From Amblyornis subalaris (Eukaryota > Chordata > Aves > Passeriformes > Ptilonorhynchidae), in NCBI GenBank assembly GCA_018881555.1, contig JACAXG010000007.1, forward strand, positions 4,478,643-4,542,642: a DNA stretch of 64,000 nucleotides, in the 5' to 3' direction. Below the pieces are notes generated by a model, which ran no database searches, was not told where the DNA came from, and saw nothing but the letters and a program-made list of their open reading frames with translations. Both the position numbers and the translations under genes were made by a program. Below are positions 12,405 through 24,972 of this stretch, piece after piece. Every line of letters starts with the position of its first letter. Position 1 is the stretch's first letter.

Positions 12405-15400
12405 CAACATTTCCTAAGTGGGTGAAAAGGCTATTTCTGACTCAATTGAAACTTGGCAGTGGACACTTGATTTGTGTGTAGAGTCCAAAAAAAATCTTTT
12501 ACTTGACATATTCAGCTGAATAGCATAGCCTATGATTTTACCTCTTCTAGGAAACCTTATTGTATTACATTTTGTAAAATTATGAAAAGAGATTAAGGAT
12601 TAAAATGAGAATGTATGTAAAAAATATCAAAACATTAGTAAGAACTCAAGATAGTGTACACTCAGTTTAGCTTTAGTCACACTAGTGAGAAAGGCAGTGA
12701 GCAGAATAACGTTAGCTATGACAAAGGAGACTATTAGAACCAATATCATTACAGGTTGAAATCAGACAGCTATACCAACCAGAAGCAATTCAGAGCTGTA
12801 TTACCTACCTTAGACAGGATAAAAAAAACGTTAATTAAAAGTAACTACATTTATTTTGGGTTTATAGACAGTAAATTAGTAATATATACTAATATGCTAA
12901 TATGTGTGCTAATGTATACTAATATGCTACCATTCAAATAGTAGCTCATTCACCTTGCTATCTTCAGCTAAATCTCATCCTTTGTTTTAATTAATTTTTG
13001 CCACATTATATTGTATCAGACATTAATGGTACCCAAATGTTTGATAAATTCTATATTCTGTTAATACAGAATTTCTGCATTCTTACATGCTTCTCTTTTT
13101 TTTGCCTTTTTTTTTTTTTTGCAAATATACCTGGCATGTTTGCAATGATAAATAAGTTCTCAATCTACTCTAATGCTTTACATTTTTTTAAATGGATGTT
13201 TGGCTTTCANGTTGTAATTACCATGATCTTCAGTCCTTTCTCTGAACATCGGCAGTACCACTGAGATTCTTCAATTACTTGATAGGTTTGGTTGGGATGC
13301 TCATCANTGGACCTGGAATCCTGTGCACCAGTTCCCTCAGAATTGTGGGCTTGAGATTTCCCCATTCCTTTACGTCAGTACATTCAGCTACCTACATTAT
13401 TATTCTTTTTGTCACAGTAACTTCCATTTCCATAACAATGTCTCTCCTGCTCTCTTCCCTAGCTCAGTTGTCCACACTGAAAACTGAAGCAACGTATTCA
13501 TTCGTTTAGAGCACACAAACCTCTCTGCACAGATCCTGACAATGGTAGGTCCAGTTTTATGTTATTTTTCTTTGCCTCTTACAGTCTTTCATACCATTAG
13601 CCTCCAATAAATTCTGTACCATCACTTTGTGCTTTAATTTTTCTGTTCAGGGCACACAGCTCAATACTCCACTTCATTAGAACTCATCCTCCAACACATT
13701 TCTGGTACTGTAACTCTCTTGCTTTCAGCCTGATGCATTTCAGCATTAATTCCGTTTCATCATTTTGCTCCCTACATACCTGGAATTTCTATACAAACAT
13801 TACTAACTTGTTTATATTTTGACAGTTTTTCTCTCTCTGTTTCATCAAGAATATGTTTTCTAACTTTCAGTGATGACATTCATGCCATTTTCTACNGCAA
13901 AGGAAAATAACAGGAGTTTGGGGGGACACATAGCTTTGCTAGTCTGTTTGGGTTAGTCTTTTGTCAGTGTGAAAGACAGCCTCCAGTTTCTCTAGCCCAC
14001 AGGTATGTTGATATCTTCTGTCAAACTCTTCACAGCAGGTGATTTGACTTCCTGTGTGATTTCTGCTAAGACATTTTTAACAAACTTTTTCCCCTTCAAT
14101 ATAAGAAGAATTATGCAGTGGTTTCTGTTAGTGTTCGTTTTCAAAATACAGGCTGCATTTTGATTCAATCTGTATCAAACCGTGTTTATTTGATATGATC
14201 TTGGTAGTATCTTCTGCTTGAGCCAGTCAGCTTGCTTTACAAATATTAAGCTTCCCAAAGCTCTTTCTAATAGCAAAATGTAATTATTTAAGTTAACACA
14301 TGGGTTAAAGCAGACATATAGAGAAGCCAGAGAAGAGCTGCTTCTAAAACTCAGTCCTCTGATTTGNCTGTGAGAAGTTCTTTGGTCTCTAGTTTAATTT
14401 GGCAGAGCTGGGTTAATGTTCCTCCAGTCCCCACCAGTGTCAGTTCTTGGGTTACCTGCTGAGGTGAATTTCATATTAAAGGATTTATGAGTAAATTATT
14501 CCTGGAAGGTTTGTTAAGCTTTCTCTTAGGATCAGATTTATTCACTATTCATATTGAAGCACTACTGTCTTTATTAGATGGTTTTGTTCTCACTCCTAGG
14601 AAACAGTACCAGAACCTGGAGATACAGATTGACCTGGAGGTCTCTGGATGTACAGATTTGAGCTGTAAATACATAAAGGAAAAATCTACACCTCACAGTT
14701 ATAAAAATAATCTAGAAACCAATCTAAAACCCAAGTAAGATGTTAAAGAAAGTTATAAAATTTGGATAACCCACATGTGAAAGTCTGTATATAATGTCAA
14801 ATGAGCAAACTGTCTGCTGCATGTAATATTTTCCTTCTCCCTATCCCCACAGAAGGCTCTGCTCCTCTGAACTGACAGATAAGAAAAACAAGCAAACCTT
14901 CCTGAATCCATAGCCCTGTTCTTGAGCACCTTCTCATGATGAAAAGCTTTTACTTCTTGAATGCTTAATTGTCCAATAGAAAGTCTGTACAAACCAAAAT
15001 AGTAGACTGTAGACATTCATGGCAGGTGAGTGTGTGTGTGTTCTTATTTTAAATAGTTTTTTTAATGTTGAAATGATAAAGTCAATAAAGTAAAAATATA
15101 CCTGTAATGACCTACCCTGAAATGTAAAAAATAGAAGTTAAGTGCAAACTAAAAATCCTACAATGCTGAAGGAGGTGTACAGCAGGTAGAACACATTGAA
15201 AATTCTGCTAGGACTCACAATGTGCTTTCCCTCTAAGAATAAGAGGGAAAAATGTCAGTCATGTAATTTTTTAAAAAGATAGATATAAAGGATTTTGGTC
15301 TGTGAAAAATTTAGATGAGAGCACCTAGTGAGCTTTATTATCTTCAGACTTATGCAGATGGTGAGTGGGTTTAATTCAGAGTGAAGACTTACATGCCAAA

Positions 15401-16903
15401 AGTTCTCATACATCCTGGTTTTGGCACTCAGGAGGTTTTTTAGGATATGGCCCTTATGGCAGGATTATAAAATTCTTGTTCATGTTGCATCGCAAACTAT
15501 GGCACCAAGCTTTCACCTCTTTTCTGCTTTCTACATAATGTGAGAAATTTCACTCATTCAGTGGTGTTTTGCAGTGTTTTCCTGTTCCTGGATAGTTACC
15601 TTCCACCATTTGTGGCCTTAATGAATTCAGATCAAACACTTTGAAGTGAGGTGCTGCTCACTGTGAGTAGGAGCATCACAAAATGGTTCATGTGGTGTAT
15701 AAGTCATCAGAATATTTTGAAAAATCATGCAAGTAGCTCCACAGCTATATAAAAAAAACATAGAAATGTTTTGCATCTCTGAATTCTTTTACTAAGGAGT
15801 CACCCTTTGCCTTTTTATGAATTTTTGTTTTGCTTTCAGGCATTTATTTTTCTCTGTTCTAGTCCAGTTGTTTGGAAAATAACTCCATAAAGGTTTTCTG
15901 CAGAAAAATAATTAGTAAGAAATGTATTAAAAGGTTACCTACGGAATATACACAGATATTTTCTACACGTGTTTGTTTCCTGTGTCTCTGCAGAGAGTTT
16001 CACCCACATCTGATTGAGGAGGTTTATTTGTCTCGCATCTTGTCTCGTGTACTATTCTGATTTCAAGTTTGTAATTACTGCGTTGTTAGTGGACAATCTA
16101 CTCTGTTCATAATCAGTGGAGGAAGAAGGCTACACACTGAGAATAAGTTCCCTTCAGATTAATCTTTTAGCTGAAAATGGATTTAATACCAACAGTCTTT
16201 TGGTAAGACTAGAATAGTAAAATAGATGCCTAGGCTTCATTACTTTGCCTTTAATACCTCCTCAGAATCTCTGTAATGTATTCCAATATTAACCTAGCTT
16301 AGTGGTATATTTCTTTAAACATCTATGTATTTGTTTCACCTGGCATTATTGACCTCAGTACTTCCATTTTATGGCTGTTGGTAGACAGATACAGAAGGAG
16401 TCTGTCCTTTCAGTTGGTAGATGGAATCTGTGTTGATCACCCTGAAGTCCGTAGTATCAATAATGCAATCACAACCCCATAAAGCACGGTATTGGTTTCT
16501 TCAGTGTCACAGCATTTGGATGCATTTGGATATTGATGCATTTGCTCATCTTGAATTTTAAAAATAATATATACTGTGAAATCTTAAGCTGATAGTCTGT
16601 GAACCTGAAAATAAAAAGAGAGGCTTTGTTTTACATATGGTATATTTCTGGGGTTTGGACTGTTTTCCAGATAACCATCTGTAACAGAGAAAGGATGGCA
16701 AGAAAACTGATTCCTCGTACTTGGTTGCCAAGATTCATTAATATCTGCTTAGTATGGCATGTTGCCTAATCAGAGGCTGGTTGGACTCTCCATTGCAGGT
16801 TTCAGACAATAATGTGTTTAGAGCCTGCCTTTGGGCAGGTCTTTTGGCATCAATCTAACAAATTACTGCACATGATTAAACTTTGTGTAGAGCTGTATCT
16901 GCT
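12405..16903. other. unique AT-rich non-coding DNA with small repeats
   Basis: No gene is recognised. Small simple repeats are present: the element tatactaatatgcta occurs at 12885-12899 and again at 12915-12929. Runs of T lie at 13096-13103 and 13107-13120, and gcatttggat is repeated directly at 16512-16531. Open frames are short and without splice context. Confidence 0.6.
12885..12929. repeat. short direct repeat, 15 bp x2
   Basis: The 15-mer tatactaatatgcta appears exactly at 12885-12899 and 12915-12929, 30 bp apart. A diverged form of the unit lies between them. This is probably a tiny imperfect minisatellite produced by slippage. Confidence 0.8.
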
Positions 16904-17067
16904 AAAAAGAAAGAAGAGGGAAGGAAGGAAGGAAGGGAGGGAGGGAGGGAGGGGAGAAAAAGAAAGAAAAAATAAAAGAAAGGAAAGAAAAAAGAGAAAG
17001 AAAGAGAGAAAGAAAGAGAGAAAGAAGGAAAGAAAGAAAGGAAAGAAAGAAAGAGAAAGAAAGAAAA
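16904..17067 (+). repeat. polypurine (GGAA/GAAA)n tract
   Basis: From 16904 to 17067 the plus strand is purine at every base except one T at 16973. Purine runs are 69 nt and 94 nt. The first part is GGAA and GGGA units, the second GAAA and GAGAA units. Such mirror-like purine/pyrimidine tracts can form triplex (H-) DNA and are prone to length change. The 114-codon plus-strand frame and the minus-strand Phe/Leu/Ser frames across it are low-complexity artefacts. Confidence 0.97.
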
Positions 17068-18947
17068 TAGAAGATAATATTAAAACAAGGAAGCAGGTGA
17101 GGAAAACTGGAAGGACTAACAAGAGAATGTGTCAGAGAACACAAAGCCGGTTCTGAGTGCCAGCAAAAGCAAAGTGCCTCTGGTCAGTGGAAATCTGGGG
17201 AGATTATTTGGTCTAGAATATACAAGTGTGAGTAACAGGTGATAATAAGCAATAGCACCAAGAGAGACCGAAATCAATCACCTGAAATGAAGGCACATTT
17301 CACCCGGTAACCTTAGTAAATCAGTAAGGTACTCCAGATGCTTAATCCAAGCTTTGCTAAAATCAGCATGAAGTTACTTCAGCAGACCTCAAGTTCCCTA
17401 GTACCTGCTACACAAAAAGAATCCATCGATGTATAATTGTAACTGAGTGAGAAGAACAAACTTGCAACAGCGTGAGTAAAATCCAAGGAATCTAGCAAAG
17501 ACAAAAAATATAAATAATAACAAAGATCTAATATAAAAAATGTTTTATTAGCTTTATTAACCAACTTTATTGACTTTAATAACCAAATAAGTATACTGAT
17601 CAATACATAATTNTATGTAATTATATTTGTATAATGCTTTCTTCATTTTTTAACTTAGATTGTGACCCATTTTAATGAATCTCCCCTCTAGTTTTCTATA
17701 TGTACAGATCTTCTTAAGAAGATTAATTGCCTGAAATTGGTATGATCTCTGTGAGAGATATTTGATAATAATTACTATTTCTGTTATTATTTTAGCACCT
17801 ATAACAGTAAGTAATATCTATTATATTATAGCAAATTAAAGGAGTGCTATATTAGCACTATTTTGATACTATGATGGGAAAATCATTATGTGTATCCTTT
17901 CAATTAAAGTGATTATTTTGTTTTGCTAAAGGGGGAATATTTCTGTAGAAAATATGAAATGAAGGCTGAATGGGAAAAAAAGATCAGAAAATTCACATAC
18001 CAAAACCTCAGCTCTACATATTGAAGATGTAAAATCCAAATGCAGAATATGCTATAGTTTGACAGACTTTCTATAATGTNTACTCTGTCTTATTTTCTCT
18101 TAATTTATCCCAAACAGCTTTCAGAACTCATNCAGGAACTCACAGATTTTCATTTATGGGGACTGTTTCCCTGTGATTNTGCTGCAATGAGCCCTATATT
18201 GCTTTTCCAGAAATTTCCCTCCTGACTTGTCAAGAATCAGAATTAATAATATACAATGGATTATCAAGAAAGTAAGGAGGCTGTGAGCCATCTCANCTTT
18301 CAGGGATGACTGTGTGTTTCAGAGAGATCCAAGCTTTTAATTGTCCTTGGGATCTCACAACAGCAATAATAACAACATTAAAGNAACAAAAACCCTAACC
18401 CAATCAACAGCATAAGGTCATTTTTTTCCTTCTTAGTGGCTTGAAAGGACCACCTTTGCCACCTTTTGACATCACTGAAGCAATTAAAAATTTCTATCTG
18501 TCAATATTTGATGGTTTAACTCCTTTTGATCCCTCCTCAAGTGCAGATGATTGTCTCTGACCTTCAACATCCATTCCTTTCATATCCATTCCAGCGCTTA
18601 AGAGCACTCCTGTACTTAGCCTGTCCTAACACTTAAAACTATACTTCACTTGTAGTAAACAATGATGAAAAATCACTAAAGCAATCCTTTTGTTCACTGC
18701 AGTGACATTTCCTCTAATTAAATTTTCATCTCTGAAGGTATTTGGGCCTCTCTAGNCCATCTGGGATATGTTTGCCCTCAGCATTGCCGCAGGCCAAATG
18801 TATTTTTGTTGATACGCTGAACAGCATGCTGTCCTCAGTGACTGTGGGTATTCCCCACTGGTGGTTTATTTAGAAGATTATTTCGCCAGTTTCAAAGTAC
18901 TTTTTCTGAAGTCTTTTTTTTTTTCCCTGTTTTTTTTCCTCTCTGAA
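17068..18947. other. unique AT-rich non-coding DNA
   Basis: Nothing recognisable, and very AT-rich around 17590-17870. Ns are more frequent than average from about 18079. A T-rich run with interruptions at about 18907-18942 leads into the CpG-enriched patch that follows. Confidence 0.6.
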
Positions 18948-19310
18948 GAGACAGCGAGTGCCGAGTGCCCCCTCGATGCCCTCTCTTCTCTGAATCCGCG
19001 CTCGTTTCAAGGCGTTTTTCCAACAGGCTCCATGTAGTCACACGATGTGATAGAGGGGACTGTGCTCCCACAGAGGCCAAGAGCCACTTGAGGGACCTTC
19101 TCTCCATAATATTTTTTCTGTGGTTTGAGCATCAGCCTCAATTAAACTGATTGGGGGTGACTGACGTGTAGCAGGAGGCTTTGCGGGTCTCGTTTTATTA
19201 CGCCATGGTGGGATGTGTCTGGCAGTGAAAACTGGTTTGCATCTCTTTTTACNGTTCCTATGTCACCTCTCCCAGCACGTCTCGGCAGCCAAACCGCAAA
19301 AGGTCAATTT
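18948..19310. other. CpG-enriched block, exon-like or regulatory
   Basis: CpG dinucleotides cluster here (for example ccgcgctcg near 19000, gcgttt, cacgtctcgg near 19278), while neighbouring kilobases are CpG-poor. A long pyrimidine tract ending in ctgaag lies just before it, resembling a 3' splice site. After it one plus frame is open for about 65 codons. A minus-strand frame is open over the same DNA, so openness is weak evidence. No good donor closes the exon and no protein family is recognised. Possibilities are a diverged transposable element, an enhancer or a non-coding RNA exon. Confidence 0.3.
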
Positions 19311-22300
19311 TTGCACACACGCACAAACTGCTACAGTGAAAGATATAGTTTGTTGACTTAAAAAGAGAAAGGCATGGATCACTGCAAAATGTNATGGAAG
19401 TGTTTTCTCATTTCCTTTTGGATAATAGAGGCCAATGGGACGAGTTTTTCCNTATTGGCTATGCATCATGGATGTTTTTCTAATTCTTTTGAGATAATAG
19501 AGTCTTATCCTAAAGAGAAGACTGCATGAGTTCTTTTAGTATAATTGTTGATTTGGCTGTACTACAGGTCTGATATAATTTAGGAATATCACACTTTAGT
19601 AAAAGTTGAGGTTTCATTTTCAAGGGAATCTGATTATTCAGTAATTAACATTCTGAAACAATTTTATCATACTGAGAGGCCTGGGCAAAGGTAGCAACCT
19701 TCATTACCTGAGACTATCACTTTGCAAATTACTCCTCNAACTTTTTAAAAACCTCCACAGTTTCTTTTTTTTCCCCCAAACTTTTACAATCAAATAAATG
19801 CAAGGGCAACTTGCTGCAAGAAAGGAAAGGACATGAAGAAAATAGGAACAAGCCACNTGTGGATTATTGACATTTCTGTGGTTAAAATTCAATAATTCTG
19901 AATAAAATCATGCTGTTTGCAAAGCAAAATTATGGCTTTNAAAGTTGCATACTTTGACTTTTCCTTGCTTTTTAAGTCAAAACCTGTAAGTTGCTTTATT
20001 TACTAGGTTAAAAATATTGGGATATCAGAATGGCAGTAATAGGTTATTTAAGAGACAGTGACTGGTTTGGCTGTCCGGGTTGGATTGCATCTATCTTCCT
20101 GTTGCACACCCAAATGAGGTGTACTGTCATTTCCACTCCTGCCAACAGAGTGAAAAATTGAGGTGTAGAAGTGTCAAATTGGAACAATGATGGTGTTTTA
20201 TGCTGACTTNGCAAATGAAACAAAGGGAAAAAGAAAGATAGTAGAGAGTGGTACNTGTACTGTTCTGGTTTCAGTCTTTGCTTTTGCTCTACAAAGCTCA
20301 ATTCTCTATGACATCTGCATAAATGCAGAATTCCTTTTAGGATATAATTTGTATTACTCTGGATTGACCTCAAAATGAATTCAAACTCTGGTAATGGCAG
20401 GAAAACCCCCTCCCTAGATGACCACACCTATGCCAAAAATCTTGAAGAGCTGGGGATATTTGGTGTGGAAGAAAAATAACTTCTTTCTAAGGGAATGTTG
20501 TGAAATTATGGCGGTGCCTGAGTTAGTAGTTTTGGATAAATACTCATAGATGTTGAAATACCATCTCAATGAGTTCCAAGAGGCTGTATGTTATCCTTCA
20601 GGCTTTTCCAAAATTTTGCATGAATCTCTGATTATACTTTCTATCTCTGAAATACTCAGTTATGCAAGAGGCAGTGAAATTACATTGTAAAATAGGCACA
20701 GATAATTTTTNGTCCTGGAACCTTTTCCTTTTGAGAGTTTTGTAGAGTTCAAGGTACTCAGACTAAACAAGAGACNTATTTATTACTGCATTTGCTCATT
20801 TTCTTCTTAAAATTGCGTTAGTATAAACATTCATTCAATACTTGGTAANTACTGTTTTACCAACCCTACATGACGTAAATAACTCATGAATGACAAACCC
20901 NCAGGGAAATGAGTCTGAGACCTTTTTTTGCTTCCTCTTTGCAAGTGAAAAGGACAGAAGTTTTTCTTCAGTGCACAAGAAAATGGACACAGCACAACTC
21001 TAGCATTAGGCAGAAAAGGAGCAATATAAACTCAGGTTGCATTANGAACTTCTTTGAACTTAAGGAACAGTGGGAGCTGTATCTCACAAGTAAAAACTGT
21101 CAGCAATGTTAGGTTTAATATTTTATCTGGGGAGTTCAACCTACCTTTTAGGTATCAAGGGATCTGTCTGTACTGACAAGAAGAACCCTCCAGTTCCCTA
21201 ACCAGAGTGCAAGCTCCTGTCTCTTGGCTTATAAAATAAATAAATTTACATATATGAAACAGAAAAAAAGTTCTTAATGCCTTTCTAGCAGTAATTTTTT
21301 AAGACATGCCATGTAATTTTTAGGCAAAATATTTGTTCATATAAAAAATAATAGCAGACCTGAAGAGACTTGCATAAAAAGCAAAGAAAAAGTATTTTAT
21401 AACTGTTTTAAACAAAATGTTCCATTTCACGGCCTCTTATACAGGGCTTTTCTAATAATGTTGCTGATTTGATTTTTTTAGGAAAGCCTTGAGGAAATCC
21501 AAGCACCTGAGGAGGCTACATAAGGAGATACCTCATCCTCCTAGAGAAAGGCCTTTTTAACTGGCTCGACGCAGCCCAGGTAGGAATGCACCTGGCACTG
21601 GATGCAGACAACAGCTGTCTCACCAGCATCCATAATCTGTACTGGTGGCTCCCTGGCTGTACCTGTGTGCCCTGAATGCAAAAAGCATCTGTTTCACATT
21701 TATTCATTTACTCAGATGGCATTATCTACATTACTTGCTACCTTTGGACACAAGACTCTCATTTATAATTCATAGTACACAGATGCTTACAGAGAGTAGA
21801 AGCTTTGGCTACATTACCTGTCACTCTTAGTATATTTTGTATTCATGGTGGGTAAATATACAAGTATAAAGCTGCCATATTGTGTATGACTATCTATAAT
21901 GCATTAGCAAACAGTTGTTTGATCATTTATACTGTCATTCTTTATAGTTGGAATGATGTTAGAATGAAAAATGAAACAAACTGTGGGTTCACTCTCCCTA
22001 ATTTTCTTCTTCTGCTCTCTCTCTCTCTTTGTGCAGTGTCGGTGCTTTCCAAGTTTTTGGGAAATGAAAGTGATTTTGTCTCATTTTGTTTCTCATGCTC
22101 TTCTCTTTATATGATCATCATTCAGGGCTCGGTCATCTATTCAGTAAGTTCACTGGTGCAGCTGTCTTCAGAAGAAGATGCTTCCTATTCTTTGCTTTCA
22201 TAGGCTTATAAATCCAGCCTGCTGAAAATATTAAAAGGAGAAAAATACTCGGGCAGGAATAAAGCATATCAGAAAGAGGGAGTGAATGTAACTGGGGAAA

Positions 22301-24742
22301 CATTTACTCGAGATTACATATTAAGCAATTTGCTCTTTAGTACTGACGGAGTATATAGAGAAAATATATTAACTGTACTTACCAAGAGCCCTCTGAATCC
22401 ATCAAATGCTGTTAAAAACAACCATTTTTGAACCAGGAGAACATTCTGTATACCGTGTATTGTTTTTAAAAGCTGTTTTTAGTGCAGTAAATATTAAAGA
22501 ATGTCATTGTCCCTTGCATGAGCTCTCACTCATTTTTTAGGAAGCTTTGCCAGAGATGCTTGACTTAAGAACCCATTAAAATGAAAATATACTCAGGAAC
22601 CTTGCAGGAATAGTGCTTGAAGACATGGGCGCCAAGCATGCTTGGCAGCCTGGAAAGCTTACAGAGCTCTCAGAACAGGAATGCCATCACATTAAAGAAT
22701 TAGCATAGCCCCAGGCACCAGGGTTTTTTAGGTTTTTTTTTCCAGTAGATGTGAATGACATTTCATATCTGAGGCACTGTTTAAAATATTCCTTATCTGC
22801 ATGTAATTTTTTTATGACTACATTAAAAAGCAAAAGGTTGGTTTGTTCCTGTTGACATTTGTTCCTATTCCTCTCTCTCATTGGGCACTACATCTCAAAC
22901 AAAGATCTGATGTTCATCTCTCCTTCCACAACTTTCTCACTCCTCCTCCTCAGACTTTTTCTGCTAGGCAGAACCTGTTCTGTCATTCTTCTTAAAGTCT
23001 ACCAGATGCTACAGATTCAGCAAAACTCCCACAAAAATCTCTGTAAAGTCTTTTACCTTCTCAGCAGTGCCTCCAGCTTCACTCTTTGAAAATGCAAATA
23101 AGATATATTAATAAATACAGAAAGAATCCGAGTATCAGTACCTGAGAACATAAAATGAACTTCTCTTTTCACTGACCCTAGTCTATGAGAATTGAACTTG
23201 GGGAAAATTGGAGAAATAATCACTCAGCAGCCTCATCAATCAAACCAGCAGCTTAGGCTGCTAATTATTCCCTGGTGCGGATACCTTGGCTCTTCTGACC
23301 ACTCACCGAGGAAACTCAGGTTATTGATTCCACTACATGAAAATAATCCACCTAACTCTCAGTGCCTTTCTCATGGGAAATCTTCTTGCATAAAATNCTC
23401 CGACAAGGAACATTTAACTAAAAAATATAGTTGCTGACACNTAAGCTTCATAATATCCTAATGGACTCCATTCTGCCAGTTGCTTTCTGTATAGAAAAAG
23501 AAACCAGCCAAAACNGGTCTTTTCTCCCCATTAGTCAAAACCTCAGTGTAGAAGCAGCTCATACCTTTGTTCGTAAGGCTGCACACACCCTGAAAGGCCA
23601 GGTCAGGAANCTGCAGTTGTTTTTGGTTTCCTACATCCATGTGGTACAATTTGAAATTGCTCCATCCATCAGGCTGCTGCAGATTGTCCTTTCAGTCTTT
23701 NTTAATCACAGTGGACTAATCTCACTGCACCGATGGCATTTATGTGGGGCAGGAACAGTCATGACCTGGGTTTGGTGGCTTGTTCCTCCATGAACATCAG
23801 GAACAAGAGTGTCTGGGGATTGCTGCCCTTAAGTGTTTTGCAGAGATANGCCAGGAGAAGAAGGAGGTATCCTGTTTCCATGCAAGAGCTTCCAACAATT
23901 TGTCCCTGACAAACTCCAGATATAGATTCCCGTTTTAGAGACTGTGAACAGCTAAGAACAGAGAGTGAGTGAATTAGGTCAGAGAGCTGCCAAGCCATTT
24001 CGAGTGAGAACTTAAAAAGTACAACTTCTAGGCTGGCTTGGTAATTTTGTGTAGGGGTCAAATATTTTCTGTCTGACTTTCAATCCACAATTCAAAATTT
24101 TGTTTGATTTCTACGTTACACTTCAGGAAATACCGACAATTTCTTACCAAACTATGTTCCAATTTTCAGCAACTGCATCCTAGATATCCGAGGCTCATCG
24201 GTGAGTGNCTTTGGAAAGTTTGCATCAATATTATTAACCTTATTTATCTTGTAAAGCATGTGGGAAAACTTCACTGCTAGTACCTAAAAATATCTGTGCT
24301 GGAGATATTATTTTTTCTCTGATCGCAATGGACACCTGCTGAAAACTCAGAATCTGGTATCAAAACTTTTGTGACACAGAGCCTGAGAATCCTCAAGCAT
24401 CACTGCAGTCTTCAGCTTAAATCCATAAACACTCAGTAAAGACAGTTATAACAGATTTTCACACTTTCATAAAAAACCAGAGTGCACAATTTTGATTTTA
24501 TTTTTGAAAGCCCTCATTGCTTCACTGTTCTAAGGCCACTTTGGTATAAGGATTTGTTATCTCGGCTGACAACTGCACTGAAGCCTGTAATAAGAATCTC
24601 CTCCTTTCGCTCTAACAAGCAAATTCCCTGTTTTCTGAGAATCCTTTCTAGGAAGGCAGTGCTGGATGCGTATCAGACTTGAAAAGAAAGCCTATCTAAC
24701 GCTGCCATTTTCTCTTTTTTATTTTTCTAATTTGCAACACAG
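19311..24742. other. unique non-coding DNA
   Basis: No element is recognised apart from the palindrome at 22631-22646. The longest open frames (20044-20427 minus, 127 codons; 23431-23793 plus, 120 codons) contain Ns, have no splice context and resemble no family I know. They are treated as chance. Confidence 0.55.
22631..22646. repeat. 16-bp perfect palindrome
   Basis: The sequence gccaagcatgcttggc equals its own reverse complement over all 16 bases. It could be a dimeric transcription-factor site of unknown identity or chance. It lies in otherwise featureless DNA. Confidence 0.85.
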
Positions 24743-24972
24743 CTCACATCCAGCTCGGAGAAGCAATTTTGCGTGCTGAAAACGCTGCAGCTGGTTTCCT
24801 CCAGCGCTTCCCGCATTCATAGCGAGGGAGGCAGTGGTGGGCTCACGCAAGATTGGTTGAAATGGGAAATCAATACTGGTTCCTCAGTTCCTACAAAAGA
24901 GCTGAACTGGGCTGGATTGGCTCCAAGAAGAAAAAAGGAGTTAAGTGGAAAAAACTGGCTGCCAGTGGGATA
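24743..24972 (+). other. CpG-enriched exon-like block
   Basis: A long pyrimidine-rich stretch ending in gcaacacag (24742) makes a good 3' splice site. From the next base one frame stays open for 76 codons until tag at 24971-24973, next to a weak gtattc donor. The block carries many CpGs (gctcgg, tgcgtg, aaacgc, agcgcttcccgc, agcgag), unlike the flanks. A second frame is also open for about 25 codons, and no domain is recognised. It could be a terminal coding exon, a non-coding RNA exon or an old repeat. Confidence 0.2.

Noticed and set aside
16812..17156. 114-codon Lys/Glu/Arg-rich open frame and its minus-strand Phe/Leu/Ser counterparts
   Set aside because: They are the purine microsatellite translated. 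Purine-only DNA has few stops in any frame.
20044..20427. 127-codon minus-strand frame
   Set aside because: Contains Ns, shows no recognisable motif and no acceptor/donor pair.
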